A DNA stretch of 64,000 nucleotides, from contig CAVWLA010000001.1 of assembly GCA_963755825.1 (NCBI GenBank), positions 682,001 through 746,000 of the forward strand, in the 5' to 3' direction. Positions within the stretch are counted from its first letter, which is position 1. Every line of letters starts with the position of its first letter. Below, one piece after another: positions 1 to 8,360 of the stretch. The DNA comes from DATBQN01 sp963755825 (GTDB lineage: Bacteria; Acidobacteriota; Thermoanaerobaculia; Multivoradales; UBA5704). The notes under the pieces were generated by a model. It searched no databases, had not been told where the DNA came from, and worked only from the letters and a program-made list of their open reading frames with translations. The position numbers were made by a program, and so were the translations under genes.

Positions 1-1039
1 TGTTCACGCCGACGCCCAGGGTGTCGGTGCCGGAGATCACCTTGAGCAGGCCCTGCTGCGAGAGCTGCTCGACGAGCAGCCGGTATTTGGGCAGCAGGCC
101 GGCATGGTGGACGCCGATGCCGAAGGAGAGGAAGCGGCGGAACTCCTTGCCGTACGGCGTATCGAGCCGGAAGTCGCCCACCGCGTCGCGGATGCGGTCG
201 CGCTCCTCGCGGCTGGCGATCTTCATGCTGGTGAGCGACTGCGCCAACTCGGCGCACTCGCGCTGGGTGAAGTTGACGATGTAGATCGGCGACTTGCCCT
301 GGTTTAGGAGGTCTTCGACCGTCTCGTGGAGCGGCGTCTCGCGATACTCCCAGTCGAGCGGCACCGGCCGCACGCCGGAGGCGACGACCGCCACCTCGTG
401 CACCGACTCGCGAGCGAGGCGCTCGGCGATCGCCGAGACGTCGCCGAGGGTTGCCGACATGAGGAGGAAGCGCGTCGCGGGGAGCGTGATGAGCGGCACC
501 TGCCAGGAGACGCCGCGCTCGGCATCGGCGTAGTAGTGGAACTCGTCCATCACCACGTAGGGGGCGTCGAGGCCGCCGCCGCGGCGGAGAGCCATGTTGG
601 CGAGCACCTCGGCGGTGCAGCAGAGGACGCGCGCCGTGGGGTTGATCGAGGCGTCGCCGGTCAGCATGCCGACATCGCCGGCGCCGAAGACCTCGCAGAG
701 CGAGAAGAACTTCTCCGAGGCGAGGGCCTTGATCGGGCTGGTGTAGAACGAGGTCTTCCCCTCGCAGAGGGCGCGGAAATGGAGCCCGAGGGCGACCAGC
801 GACTTGCCGGAGCCGGTCGGCGTGTTGAGGATGACGTGCCGCCCGGCCATGATCTCGAGGAGCGCCTCCTCCTGCGCCGCGTAGAGCTCGAAGCCGACCT
901 CGGCCACCCAGTCGAGGAACTGGCCGAGGATCCAGTCGGCGTCCGCGGTCGGCGCCGCCGGCAGGCGGGCGGCGAGCGACGGCTTGCCGCCTGGAGCGGC
1001 AGCAGCAGCGCTGATCGAGGGCGAGGCGAGATCGGTCAT
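1..1039 (-). CDS. DEAD/DEAH-box helicase (partial, C-terminus outside window)
   Basis: The protein begins MTDLASPSIS at the ATG whose complement is at 1037-1039 and stays open to the window edge, so about 345 N-terminal residues are visible. Superfamily II motifs are clear: Walker A NTPTGSGKS near residue 80, SPIKALASEK (motif Ia), the DEFHYY version of the DExH box, and SATLGD (motif III). A helicase C-terminal domain begins with the PIYIVNFTQRECAELA segment. The layout matches Ski2/Mtr4-like bacterial helicases, some of which carry DUF3516, and suggests ATP-driven RNA unwinding in RNA decay or processing. No partner gene is adjacent. The family is secure; the substrate is inferred. Confidence 0.88.
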   Translation of the reverse strand, partial: MTDLASPSISAAAAAPGGKPSLAARLPAAPTADADWILGQFLDWVAEVGFELYAAQEEALLEIMAGRHVILNTPTGSGKSLVALGLHFRALCEGKTSFYTSPIKALASEKFFSLCEVFGAGDVGMLTGDASINPTARVLCCTAEVLANMALRRGGGLDAPYVVMDEFHYYADAERGVSWQVPLITLPATRFLLMSATLGDVSAIAERLARESVHEVAVVASGVRPVPLDWEYRETPLHETVEDLLNQGKSPIYIVNFTQRECAELAQSLTSMKIASREERDRIRDAVGDFRLDTPYGKEFRRFLSFGIGVHHAGLLPKYRLLVEQLSQQGLLKVISGTDTLGVGVN

Positions 1040-1189
1040 GCGCCGTCGATTCTCCCACGTCGGGCCGCCGGGCGCCCGGCGCCCGCTCGCCAACCGGTGA
1101 GCCGGATAAGATGATGGCGGCGGCGAGGCGGCCGCCGGACGCGAGCACGGCCAGACGACGAGAACGACAGCGAAAGAGAGGGGGAGCCG

Positions 1190-1534
1190 ATGGACAACCG
1201 CGAGATCCCGCAGGCCGAATGGAAGGCGTTCCTGGACAAGCTGAGCCGCGACCACCAGGGCTGGCGGGTGACGGTCGAGGTGCTGCTCGGCGACGAGGGG
1301 GCGCAGCGGCTGGTCGACGATCTGCCGCTCCTCGGCATCGCCATGGAGGAGAAGGGGAGTCGCGCCGGCGCCATCGACATCGACGCCGGCGTCTCGGCCG
1401 ACGATCACATCGAGCACGGCGTCGACAATCCGAGCCACGTCCGCTGGGTGGGCGACGGGCTCGCCGGCGCGCTCGAGGTCGAGGCGGACGGCGGCCCGAC
1501 GACGCTCGTCCGCTTCCTCGCCCCGCGCGGCTGA
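1190..1534 (+). CDS. DUF5335 family protein
   Basis: A 114-aa soluble protein starts MDNREIPQAEW at an ATG preceded by a strong purine-rich site (GAGGGGGAG, about 4 nt upstream). The pattern EIPxxEWxxFLDxxSRxHQGWxVTVEVL is typical of DUF5335, a small bacterial family of unknown biochemical function. There is no signal peptide or membrane segment. It is followed almost directly by the pseudouridine synthase, so co-transcription is likely. The function is unknown and none is proposed. Confidence 0.75.
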   Translation: MDNREIPQAEWKAFLDKLSRDHQGWRVTVEVLLGDEGAQRLVDDLPLLGIAMEEKGSRAGAIDIDAGVSADDHIEHGVDNPSHVRWVGDGLAGALEVEADGGPTTLVRFLAPRG

Positions 1535-1542
1535 GGCCCCGC

Positions 1543-2592
1543 CTGCCCGACGCCGGCGAGCCGCGGCTCCTCTGCGCCGACCGCGGCGACGACGGCGTTC
1601 GCCTCGATCGCGTCCTCCGCCGCTGGCTCTCCGACCGGCCGGAGATCTCGCGCCAGATGATCCAGGGGTGGATCGCGGCGGGCGCCGTCGCCGTCAACGG
1701 CGTCGCCGCGGCGCGCCCGGCGGCGCGCCTGCGCCGCGGCGACGAGATCGTCGTCCTGCTGCCGCCGGCGCCGCCGCGGCGCCTCCATCTCGCCCAGGAG
1801 CTGCCGCTCGCCATCCTCTACGAGGACGAGCACCTCCTCGCCGTCGACAAGGCGGCCGGGCTGGTCGCCCATCCGACCGCCGGCCATCGCGACGGCACGC
1901 TGTGGAACGCCCTGCTCTTCCGGGCGCAGGCCTGGAGCGCGGCGGCCCGGTCTCCTGCGGACGCGCCGGCGCCGCGGCCGAGCCTCGTCCATCGCCTGGA
2001 CCGCGGCACCTCGGGCGTCCTCCTGGTGGCGAAGTCCGCCGCCGTCCATGCCGGCCTGCAGCGGGCGCTCCGCGCCGCCGCCGCGGAGAAGGTCTATCTC
2101 GCCGTCGTCCACGGCCGCACCCGGCGAGAGCACGGGCGGATGACCTGGCGGATCGGCGTCGATCCGGAGGACCGCCGGCGGCGGCTGGCCGGCGCCCCCG
2201 GAGATCCAGCCGCCGGACGCGAGGCGCTCACCCTCTACGAGCGCCTCGCGGAGTCCGCCGCGGCGCCGCTCTCGCTCCTCGCCTGTCGGTTGAAGACCGG
2301 CCGCACGCACCAGATCCGCGTCCACCTCCGCGCCCTCGGCCACCCGCTCGTAGGCGACGCGGTCTACGGCCTACGAGAATGCGCGGCGGCGCGCCTCGAC
2401 CGCCTTGACGGCGCGGTATCAGAGACGTGCGCGGCGCTCGGCCGCCCGGCGCTCCATGCCTGGCGGTGCCGGTTCGTCCACCCGGTCAGCCGCGAGCGGC
2501 TGGAGATCGCAGCGCCGCTACCGCCGGATCTCGCCGCTCTCCTCGCCGCCGCGGGGCTGGCATTGCCGGCATGGCCGGCGTCGCCGGGTTGA
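1543..2592 (+). CDS. RluA-family pseudouridine synthase
   Basis: The N-terminus has an S4-like RNA-binding segment (RLDRVLRRWLSDRPEISRQM and following). It is followed by the RluA catalytic core with HRLDRGTSGVLL, which holds the catalytic Asp, and by KTGRTHQIRVHL and HPLVGDAVYG. The enzyme isomerises uridine to pseudouridine in rRNA or tRNA; the target site cannot be told from sequence. The start is uncertain: this frame has no ATG, GTG or TTG between the end of the DUF5335 gene and the S4 segment, so I place it at a CTG just after that gene. The 3' end overlaps the convergent lipoprotein gene by 107 bp. Confidence 0.82.
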   Translation: MPDAGEPRLLCADRGDDGVRLDRVLRRWLSDRPEISRQMIQGWIAAGAVAVNGVAAARPAARLRRGDEIVVLLPPAPPRRLHLAQELPLAILYEDEHLLAVDKAAGLVAHPTAGHRDGTLWNALLFRAQAWSAAARSPADAPAPRPSLVHRLDRGTSGVLLVAKSAAVHAGLQRALRAAAAEKVYLAVVHGRTRREHGRMTWRIGVDPEDRRRRLAGAPGDPAAGREALTLYERLAESAAAPLSLLACRLKTGRTHQIRVHLRALGHPLVGDAVYGLRECAAARLDRLDGAVSETCAALGRPALHAWRCRFVHPVSRERLEIAAPLPPDLAALLAAAGLALPAWPASPG

Positions 2593-3388
2593 GGTCGCCG
2601 TGCGCCCACACTCGCGCCGGGTCCGTCTCCCAGGGGTAGACGTGCACCATCCAGCCGAAGACGGCGGGGTAGAAGCGTCCTCCCGCCGCCTGGCAGTCGG
2701 CGGCGGTGGCGATCGAGCCGGCGAAGCCGAAGCGACTCCAATCGGCGGCCGCTCCCTCGCCGCGCGGCGGCAGGCAGAAGTTGACGTGCTGGTGCCAGCG
2801 GGCGACGGAGAGCGGCACGCGGTCGTCCAGCCGCGCCTCGGCCCAGCGCTGCGGCGCGGTGTACATGGCGCCGACCAGCTCGTAGCCGGCGGCGGTGCGG
2901 CGGTAGAGGAGCGAGGTGGGCGCGGTGGGATCGAAGCGGAAGGCGGCGGCGAGCCCGTTGCGCCAATTGGTGAAGTGGATCTGCCGCTGCGGCAGGTTGG
3001 GGAGGAAGGGCTTGAAGCCGTCCGCCACCGCCCGGTGCCAGTCGCGGTAGGGGGCGAGGGCGTCCCGCAGAGTGGCGACCAGGGCGTCGGCCCGCTCGCG
3101 GTCGACGGCTCGCGCCGGCCGCAGCGTCGTCATCCGCATGTGCGCCGCCATGCCGACGCCGCCGTGCCCGTCCATCTCCATGTCCTCGTTGGACATCGAC
3201 ATCATGGCGCCGGTGTGCGGGTCGGCCCGCACGGCGCCGCCGGGCTGGATGGCATCAGGGGGCGGTGGCGCCTCGCCCTCGGCGGCGAGGACGCTGGCGC
3301 GCGCTTCGCCGTCGCGACAGGCGGCGAGAAACGGCAGGGAGAGGACGACCGGCAGCAGAAGGATGAGCGAGGGTCGGCGGATGGTCAA
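2486..3388 (-). CDS. Predicted lipoprotein of unknown function
   Basis: I chose the TTG start at 3388 because a GGAGG site lies 6 nt upstream and the start gives a clean signal peptide: MTIRRPSLILLLP, then a hydrophobic core, then the lipobox LAAC with Cys near residue 24. The mature part is Met/His-rich early on (TGAMMSMSNEDMEMDGHGG). It then has an Asp/Trp/His-rich region including RWHQHVNFCLPP and a conserved-looking end, FGWMVHVYPWETDPARVWAHGDLNP. I do not recognise the family. The Met/His segment could bind a metal, but that is speculation. The last 107 bp overlap the pseudouridine synthase gene tail to tail. Confidence 0.72.
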   Translation of the reverse strand: MTIRRPSLILLLPVVLSLPFLAACRDGEARASVLAAEGEAPPPPDAIQPGGAVRADPHTGAMMSMSNEDMEMDGHGGVGMAAHMRMTTLRPARAVDRERADALVATLRDALAPYRDWHRAVADGFKPFLPNLPQRQIHFTNWRNGLAAAFRFDPTAPTSLLYRRTAAGYELVGAMYTAPQRWAEARLDDRVPLSVARWHQHVNFCLPPRGEGAAADWSRFGFAGSIATAADCQAAGGRFYPAVFGWMVHVYPWETDPARVWAHGDLNPATPAMPAMPAPRRRGERRDPAVAALRSPAARG

Positions 3389-3484
3389 GAACGGCCTCCG
3401 GAACGCCAATTCGGCGTTTCCAGAAGGTTAGACGCGACGAGCTGGGATCGGGTTACCGGCTCTGCTGGAGGCGCCGCGGCTGCC

Positions 3485-4369
3485 TCACCGCCGCGCCGCC
3501 TCGCGCTCCTGCAGGTAGCCGAGGCACTTGTAGATCAGCTTGGCGGCGAGGAAGTCGCTCGCCGGCTGGCCGCCGATCGGGGCCAGCTCGACGACGTCCA
3601 TCGCCACCACGGTCTTCCGCTGGAAGAGCGTCCGCAGCAGATTGAGCGTCGGGTACCAGGCGCCGCCGCCGGGCTCCGGAGTGCCGGTCGCCGGCACCAG
3701 CGAGGGATCGAAGTAGTCGATGTCGAAGGTGAGATAGATCGCCTCCGGCAGGCGCGCCAGAGCGGCGGCGAAGCGCTCCGCGGCGCTCTCCATCTCGTGC
3801 CCCCAGATCACCTCCAACTGCCGCCGGCGCACCAGGGAAGCCTCGGGCGTCGACAGCGAGCGGATGCCGAGAGCGAGCGTCGGCACCCCGCTGTCGACGA
3901 TGCGCTTCATGACGCTGGCGTGCGAGTAGGGCGTGCCCTCGAACTCCTCGCGCAGATCGGCATGGGCGTCGAACTGTACGACGCCGATCTCGCCATGGAC
4001 GGCGCGCGCCGCGGCGACCGGTGCCTGGGTCAGGCTGTGCTCGCCGCCGAGGGTGACGAGGAACTTGCCCGCCGCGAGGTGGCGACGCGCCTCGGCCGCG
4101 AGCTCCGCCATCGCCTCGCCCATTGCGAAGGCCTCGGGAAGGTAGGGCGGCAGCGTCGCGATCCCCTGGCGGAAGGGCTCGCTCCCCAGCTCCTCGTCCC
4201 ACAGCTCCATGCTCTGCGAGGCGCGGAGGATGGCCGCCGGGCCGGCGGAGGTCCCCTTGCCGTAGGTCGTCGTGCGCTCGAACGGCACCGGCAGCACCAC
4301 CGCGCGGCTGCCCTCGTAGCCGCAATCGTCGTCCTCGAGGAGCCCGTAGTTCGTCGGCAGGAAAGGCAT
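3485..4369 (-). CDS. speB: Agmatinase / ureohydrolase family enzyme
   Basis: A 294-aa ureohydrolase with the binuclear manganese ligand motifs GGEHS, DAHADLR and DIDYFDPS, plus SHASVMKR and a C-terminal MDVVELAP. Agmatinases hydrolyse agmatine to putrescine and urea. Formiminoglutamase and guanidinobutyrase share this fold, so the substrate is probable rather than proven. I use the ATG at 4369; an upstream in-frame TTG at 4396 would add nine residues. A polyamine ABC transporter (potABCD) is encoded 37 kb away in the same window, which fits polyamine metabolism. The gene is divergent from the sirtuin gene, with about 75 bp between the two starts. Confidence 0.85.
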   Translation of the reverse strand: MPFLPTNYGLLEDDDCGYEGSRAVVLPVPFERTTTYGKGTSAGPAAILRASQSMELWDEELGSEPFRQGIATLPPYLPEAFAMGEAMAELAAEARRHLAAGKFLVTLGGEHSLTQAPVAAARAVHGEIGVVQFDAHADLREEFEGTPYSHASVMKRIVDSGVPTLALGIRSLSTPEASLVRRRQLEVIWGHEMESAAERFAAALARLPEAIYLTFDIDYFDPSLVPATGTPEPGGGAWYPTLNLLRTLFQRKTVVAMDVVELAPIGGQPASDFLAAKLIYKCLGYLQEREAARR

Positions 4370-4443
4370 GGGGCGGGGTTGTAGCAGCGCGCTCAACGGG
4401 CGTCAAGGGCGCCGCCGACGAGCAGCGGTGGCATCATCTGACG

Positions 4444-5226
4444 ATGACCGACCTCTCCCTCCCGCCCGAGCTCCTCGCCCGCCTCGCCGCCGCCCGCTCC
4501 GTCGTCGCCTTCACCGGCGCCGGGGTGTCGAAGGAGAGCGGGCTCGACACCTTCCGCGATGCCGGCGGCGTGTGGCAGCGGGTGCGGCCCGAGGAGATGG
4601 CGACGCCGGAGGCGTTTCGGCGGCGGCCGGAGGTGGTCTGGCGCTGGTACGCCGAGCGCTTCACGCGGGCCGCGGCGGTCGAGCCCAACCCGGCTCACCA
4701 CGCCCTCGTCAGATGGGAGCGGCTGTTTCCGTCGTTCTGTCTGGTGACTCAGAACGTCGACGGGCTCCATCGCCGCGCCGGCAGCTCCGATCTCCTGGAG
4801 CTCCACGGCAGCCTCGCCTGGGCGAAGTGTGACGCCTGCGGCCGGCGGATGCCGACGGCCGAGGCGGTCGCGGCGTCGCCGGAATCGCCGCCGATCTGCT
4901 CCTGCGGCGCCCAGCTGCGGCCGGCAGTCGTCTGGTTCGGCGAGACGCTGCCGGAGGCGATCCTCGAGCGCGCCGGCGAGGCCGCCGCCTGGTGCGACGC
5001 CTTCGTCTCGATCGGCACCTCGGCGACCGTCTATCCCGCCGCCGGGCTGATTGACCTGGCGCTGCGCAACGGCGCCTGCCTGCTCGAGGTCAACCCCGAG
5101 CCCACCCCCTTCTCGCGCCTCGCCGCCGGCCGCCTCGCGGCGCCGGCGGGGGAGGCGCTCCCCTGGCTGACCGAACAGATCGCCGGCGCCCGCGGCCTGC
5201 CTGCCGCCGGCCTTACCAGCAGCTGA
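4444..5226 (+). CDS. cobB: Sirtuin, NAD-dependent protein deacylase
   Basis: A 260-aa SIR2 protein. It shows the NAD-binding GAGVSKESGLDTFRD, the TQNVDGLH loop, the catalytic His in LELHGSL, and zinc cysteines in CDAC and CSC. The GTSATVYPA and EVNPEPTPFS segments complete the Rossmann fold. A Tyr-x-x-Arg pair (YAER near residue 70) matches the class III pattern that accommodates succinyl or malonyl groups, so desuccinylase as well as deacetylase activity is plausible. The start ATG follows the agmatinase promoter region. The stop lies 19 nt before radC, so the two are probably co-transcribed. Confidence 0.9.
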   Translation: MTDLSLPPELLARLAAARSVVAFTGAGVSKESGLDTFRDAGGVWQRVRPEEMATPEAFRRRPEVVWRWYAERFTRAAAVEPNPAHHALVRWERLFPSFCLVTQNVDGLHRRAGSSDLLELHGSLAWAKCDACGRRMPTAEAVAASPESPPICSCGAQLRPAVVWFGETLPEAILERAGEAAAWCDAFVSIGTSATVYPAAGLIDLALRNGACLLEVNPEPTPFSRLAAGRLAAPAGEALPWLTEQIAGARGLPAAGLTSS

Positions 5227-5245
5227 CCGCCGAGGAGAGCCCACC

Positions 5246-5935
5246 ATGCCGCCCGTCGACTGGATGATCCGCGAGCTCCCCGCCGCCGAGCGGCCGCGCG
5301 AGCGCCTGCTGGCGCAGGGGAGCGCGGCGCTCTCCGACGCCGAGCTCATCGCCGTCCTCCTGCGCACCGGCAGCGTCGGCCGCTCGGCGTTCAGGATGGC
5401 GATGGAGCTGCTGCAGGAGGTCGACGGGCTCCCCGGTATGCTCGGCGTGGGCGCCCTCGCTCTCCGCCGGCACGGCCTGGGGCCGGCCAAGGCGGCGAGC
5501 CTGCTGGCGGCTGTCGAGATCGGACGCCGGCTGGCCCGCGAGGAGGTGCCGTTGCGCGCGCCGGTGCGCAAGCCGGTCGACGTCGTACGCTACCTCGCCA
5601 TGCGCTACCACGTCCGCGACCAGGAGGTGATGGGGGCGATCTTCCTCGACGCGAGGAACCGCGTGCTCGCCGACTGCGAGCTCTACCGCGGCACCCTCCA
5701 CCGCGCCATCGTCGAGCCGCGCGAGGTGCTGAAGGAGTGCCTGCTGCGCGGCGCCGCCGGGGTGATCCTCTTCCACACCCATCCGAGCGGCGACCCCTCG
5801 CCGTCGACCGAGGACCTCCTCTTCACCCGGCGCATGGAGGCCGCGGCGGAGGTCGTCGGCGTCAGCCTGGTCGACCATCTCGTCATCGGCAGCACCGGGC
5901 GCTGGAAATCCTTGCTCCGCCGGGCCGCATGGTAG
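5246..5935 (+). CDS. radC: RadC family protein (JAMM metalloprotease fold)
   Basis: A 229-aa protein with an N-terminal UPF0758/helix-hairpin-helix-like half (LSDAELIAVLLRTG, and LGPAKAASLLAA) and a C-terminal JAMM domain with the zinc motif HTHPSGDPSPSTED. The length is normal for RadC. The old link to DNA repair is doubtful, and the biochemical role is unsettled in the literature. It lies between the sirtuin gene and larC, with 19-nt and 10-nt gaps. No mobile or defence genes flank it, so it looks like the chromosomal housekeeping version. Confidence 0.92.
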   Translation: MPPVDWMIRELPAAERPRERLLAQGSAALSDAELIAVLLRTGSVGRSAFRMAMELLQEVDGLPGMLGVGALALRRHGLGPAKAASLLAAVEIGRRLAREEVPLRAPVRKPVDVVRYLAMRYHVRDQEVMGAIFLDARNRVLADCELYRGTLHRAIVEPREVLKECLLRGAAGVILFHTHPSGDPSPSTEDLLFTRRMEAAAEVVGVSLVDHLVIGSTGRWKSLLRRAAW

Positions 5936-5945
5936 CCTTCGCCGC

Positions 5946-7343
5946 ATGCCGCGCTATCACCTCGACTGCTGGAGCGGCATCGCCGGCGACATGTTCCTCG
6001 GCGCCTGTCTCGACCTCGGCATGCCGCTCGCGGTGCTCGAGGACGCGGTGGCGCGGCTCGGCCTGCCGGAGGTCGCCGTCGAGGCGAGGAAAACCGCCCG
6101 CGGCGGCGTTACCGGCATCCGCTTCCGTGTCCTCGCAGCGGGCCGCCCGCTCGAAGGGCCCGACCCCGACGAGCCGCAACCGCAGAGCGCGCCCGCCGCG
6201 CACGGCCACCAGCATCCGCACGAGCATGGCGACGGGCGTCATCTCGAGCCGGCGCGCGAGCATTCGCACGATCACCCGCACGAGCATCCGCACACTCACG
6301 CCACGAACCACGGCGGCTCCGAGCCTTCACACCATCACCCGCACGAGGCGCACGAGCACGGCGGCAGCCGCGACCTGGCGGCGATCCGCCGGCTGATCGG
6401 CTCGAGCTCGCTCGCGGCGCCGGTGCGCGAGCGCTCGCTCGCTCTCTTCGAGCGGCTGGGGGCGGCGGAGGCCAAGGTCCACGGCGTGCCGCTCGCCAGC
6501 GTCCACTTCCACGAGGTGGGAGCGGTCGACTCGATCGTCGACCTGGTGGGCGCCGCGGCGGCGATCGACTATCTGGCGCCCGAGCGCATCACCTGCGGCC
6601 CGGTCAACGTCGGCGGCGGCCACGTGCACACCGCCCACGGCCGACTGCCGGTGCCGGCGCCTGCAACCGCCGAGCTCCTCGCCGGCATCCCGATCCATGG
6701 CGGCGCCGGGGGAGAGCTGACGACGCCGACCGGCGCCGTGCTCCTCGCCGAGCTGGTCGACGAGTTCGTGGCGCTGCCCAGCCTCGTCCTCGAGGCGGCC
6801 GGCTACGGCCTCGGCCGCCGCGATCCTGCCGGCCAGCCGAACGCCGTCCGCCTGCTGCGCGGTCACGCTGTCGCCGGCCTCGCCGCGGCCGCCGGCACGC
6901 CTGAGCGCGACGTCGAGGTCGTCGAGTGCGAGGTGGACGACCTGCCGGGCGAGGGGTTCGGCTTCCTCATGGAACGGCTGCTCGCGGCGGGCGCGCTCGA
7001 CGTCTACTTCACGCCGGTGCAGATGAAGAAGAACCGGCCGGGCACCCTCGTCACCCTCCTCTGCCGGCCGGCCGAACTCGCGGCTCTCGCCGGCCTGCTG
7101 CTCACCGAGTCGGGCTCGCTCGGCTGCCGCCACCATCGCGCCGCGCGCTTCGAGGCCGAGCGCCGCACGGTCGAGGTGGCGACGCCCTTCGGCACGGTGC
7201 GGGTCAAGGAGGCGACCTGGGCCGGCCGGCCGCTCGCCGCGGCGCCCGAGTTCGAGGACTGCCGCCGCCTGGCGCTCGCCCGCGGCATCCCCTGGCGCAC
7301 CATCTACCGCGAAGCCCTCGCCGCCGCCGCGGCGCGCGCCTGA
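5946..7343 (+). CDS. larC: LarC, nickel insertase for the nickel-pincer cofactor
   Basis: A 465-aa protein that opens with the LarC signature YHLDCWSGIAGDMFLGACLD. It also carries HFHEVGAVDSIVDLVGAA, GGGHVHTAHGRLPVPAPAT, TTPTGAVLLAEL and a C-terminal MKKNRPGTLVTLLC. LarC uses CTP to insert nickel into the pyridinium dithiocarboxylate of the cofactor used by lactate racemase-type enzymes. In Lactobacillus the gene is split by a programmed frameshift; here it is one continuous frame. Residues about 85-145 form a His-rich insert with repeated HPHEH and HSHDH, a probable nickel store. No larA, larB or larE is seen in the window. It starts 10 nt after radC, possibly from its own TAGCCT box at 5933-5938. 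Confidence 0.9.
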   Translation: MPRYHLDCWSGIAGDMFLGACLDLGMPLAVLEDAVARLGLPEVAVEARKTARGGVTGIRFRVLAAGRPLEGPDPDEPQPQSAPAAHGHQHPHEHGDGRHLEPAREHSHDHPHEHPHTHATNHGGSEPSHHHPHEAHEHGGSRDLAAIRRLIGSSSLAAPVRERSLALFERLGAAEAKVHGVPLASVHFHEVGAVDSIVDLVGAAAAIDYLAPERITCGPVNVGGGHVHTAHGRLPVPAPATAELLAGIPIHGGAGGELTTPTGAVLLAELVDEFVALPSLVLEAAGYGLGRRDPAGQPNAVRLLRGHAVAGLAAAAGTPERDVEVVECEVDDLPGEGFGFLMERLLAAGALDVYFTPVQMKKNRPGTLVTLLCRPAELAALAGLLLTESGSLGCRHHRAARFEAERRTVEVATPFGTVRVKEATWAGRPLAAAPEFEDCRRLALARGIPWRTIYREALAAAAARA

Positions 7344-7412
7344 GCGTAGGAGCACGGCAGGAATACCGTCGCCGCTTCGGGCAGTTCCGCCGGTGGAGGT
7401 CGACGAGACGCG

Positions 7413-8312
7413 ATGGATCCCGAGGAGAGACATGACGCGGGAAGTGAAGGCAGCGGTGCTCAGGGCTCGCTGCAGCTCGGGCTCGCCGGCGGCGGCGCGC
7501 TGCGCTGGGCGGCGGCCGACGTCACCGGCGTCGTCGAGGAGGCTCGCGGCCGGCTCGACCTCTCGCCGGTCGCCGCGGCGGCGCTCGGCCGCAGCCTCGC
7601 CGGTGCCGCGCTCCTCCTCCGCCTCGCGACCAAGACCCCGGCGCGGTTGATCGTCGAGATCCGCGGCGACGGGCCGCTCGGCCGGGTGATCGCCGAGGCC
7701 GATCCGGAGGGCAACCTGCGCGGCATGGTGGGCGATCCGCGCGTCATGGTGCCCGACTACCCGAACGGCAAGCTGGCGGTGGGAACCGCGGTGGGCAAGG
7801 GGCTGCTGCGGGTGCTCCGCGAGCACGACGGCGGCGGCAGCTACCACAGTCAGGTCGAGCTGGTGAGCGGCGAGATCAGCGAGGACGTCGCCCACTACCT
7901 GGCGCAGAGCGAGCAGCGCCACTCGGCGGTGCTGCTGGGGGTGCTGGCGCGGCCCGCCGGCGTCGCCGCCGCGGGCGGCATGATCGTCGAGGTCCTCCCC
8001 GGCGCGCCGGACGAGGTCATCGCGCGCCTCGAGCGGAACATCGAGAGCGTGCCCGGCGTCAGCCACTTGGTCGAGACCGGCGGCTCCGGCCATGTCATCG
8101 AGACGCTCCTCGCCGGGCTCGACCGCGAGGTCCACGAGGACCGCCCGCTGCGCTACCGCTGCCGCTGCAGCCGCGAGCGCCTGCTGCACCACCTCGCCCT
8201 GCTTCCCGCCGAGGACCGCGCCCACCTCCTCGGGGCGGAGGAGCGCGTCGAGGCCGACTGCGTCTTCTGCGGCACCCGCTACAGCTACGACCTCGAAGAG
8301 CTGGACCGCTGA
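7413..8312 (+). CDS. hslO: Hsp33 redox-regulated chaperone
   Basis: A 299-aa Hsp33 with the family fold markers RLIVEIRGDGPLG, VGTAVGKGLLRV and LVSGEISEDVAHYLAQSEQ. The C-terminal zinc switch is complete: CRC (C-x-C) followed about 40 residues later by CVFC (C-x2-C). Under oxidative stress, zinc release and disulphide formation turn such proteins into holdases in the cytoplasm. The ATG at 7413 is preceded by GTGGAGGT at about 13 nt, which is rather long. The gene follows larC on the same strand and is tail to tail with the DUF748 gene. Confidence 0.92.
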   Translation: MDPEERHDAGSEGSGAQGSLQLGLAGGGALRWAAADVTGVVEEARGRLDLSPVAAAALGRSLAGAALLLRLATKTPARLIVEIRGDGPLGRVIAEADPEGNLRGMVGDPRVMVPDYPNGKLAVGTAVGKGLLRVLREHDGGGSYHSQVELVSGEISEDVAHYLAQSEQRHSAVLLGVLARPAGVAAAGGMIVEVLPGAPDEVIARLERNIESVPGVSHLVETGGSGHVIETLLAGLDREVHEDRPLRYRCRCSRERLLHHLALLPAEDRAHLLGAEERVEADCVFCGTRYSYDLEELDR

Positions 8313-8360
8313 GGACCGGCACCGCCGGCTGCCTCCGCGGGTGCCGGGCCGTCCGCCGAT

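Noticed and set aside
326..1114. A 262-aa plus-strand protein at the window start
   Set aside because: It is the antisense shadow of the helicase gene, whose ATPase motifs are clear on the minus strand.
2405..4384. A 659-aa plus-strand protein over the lipoprotein and agmatinase genes
   Set aside because: No family motif is present and the composition is that of a shadow frame. The minus-strand genes have signal peptide and metal-site motifs.
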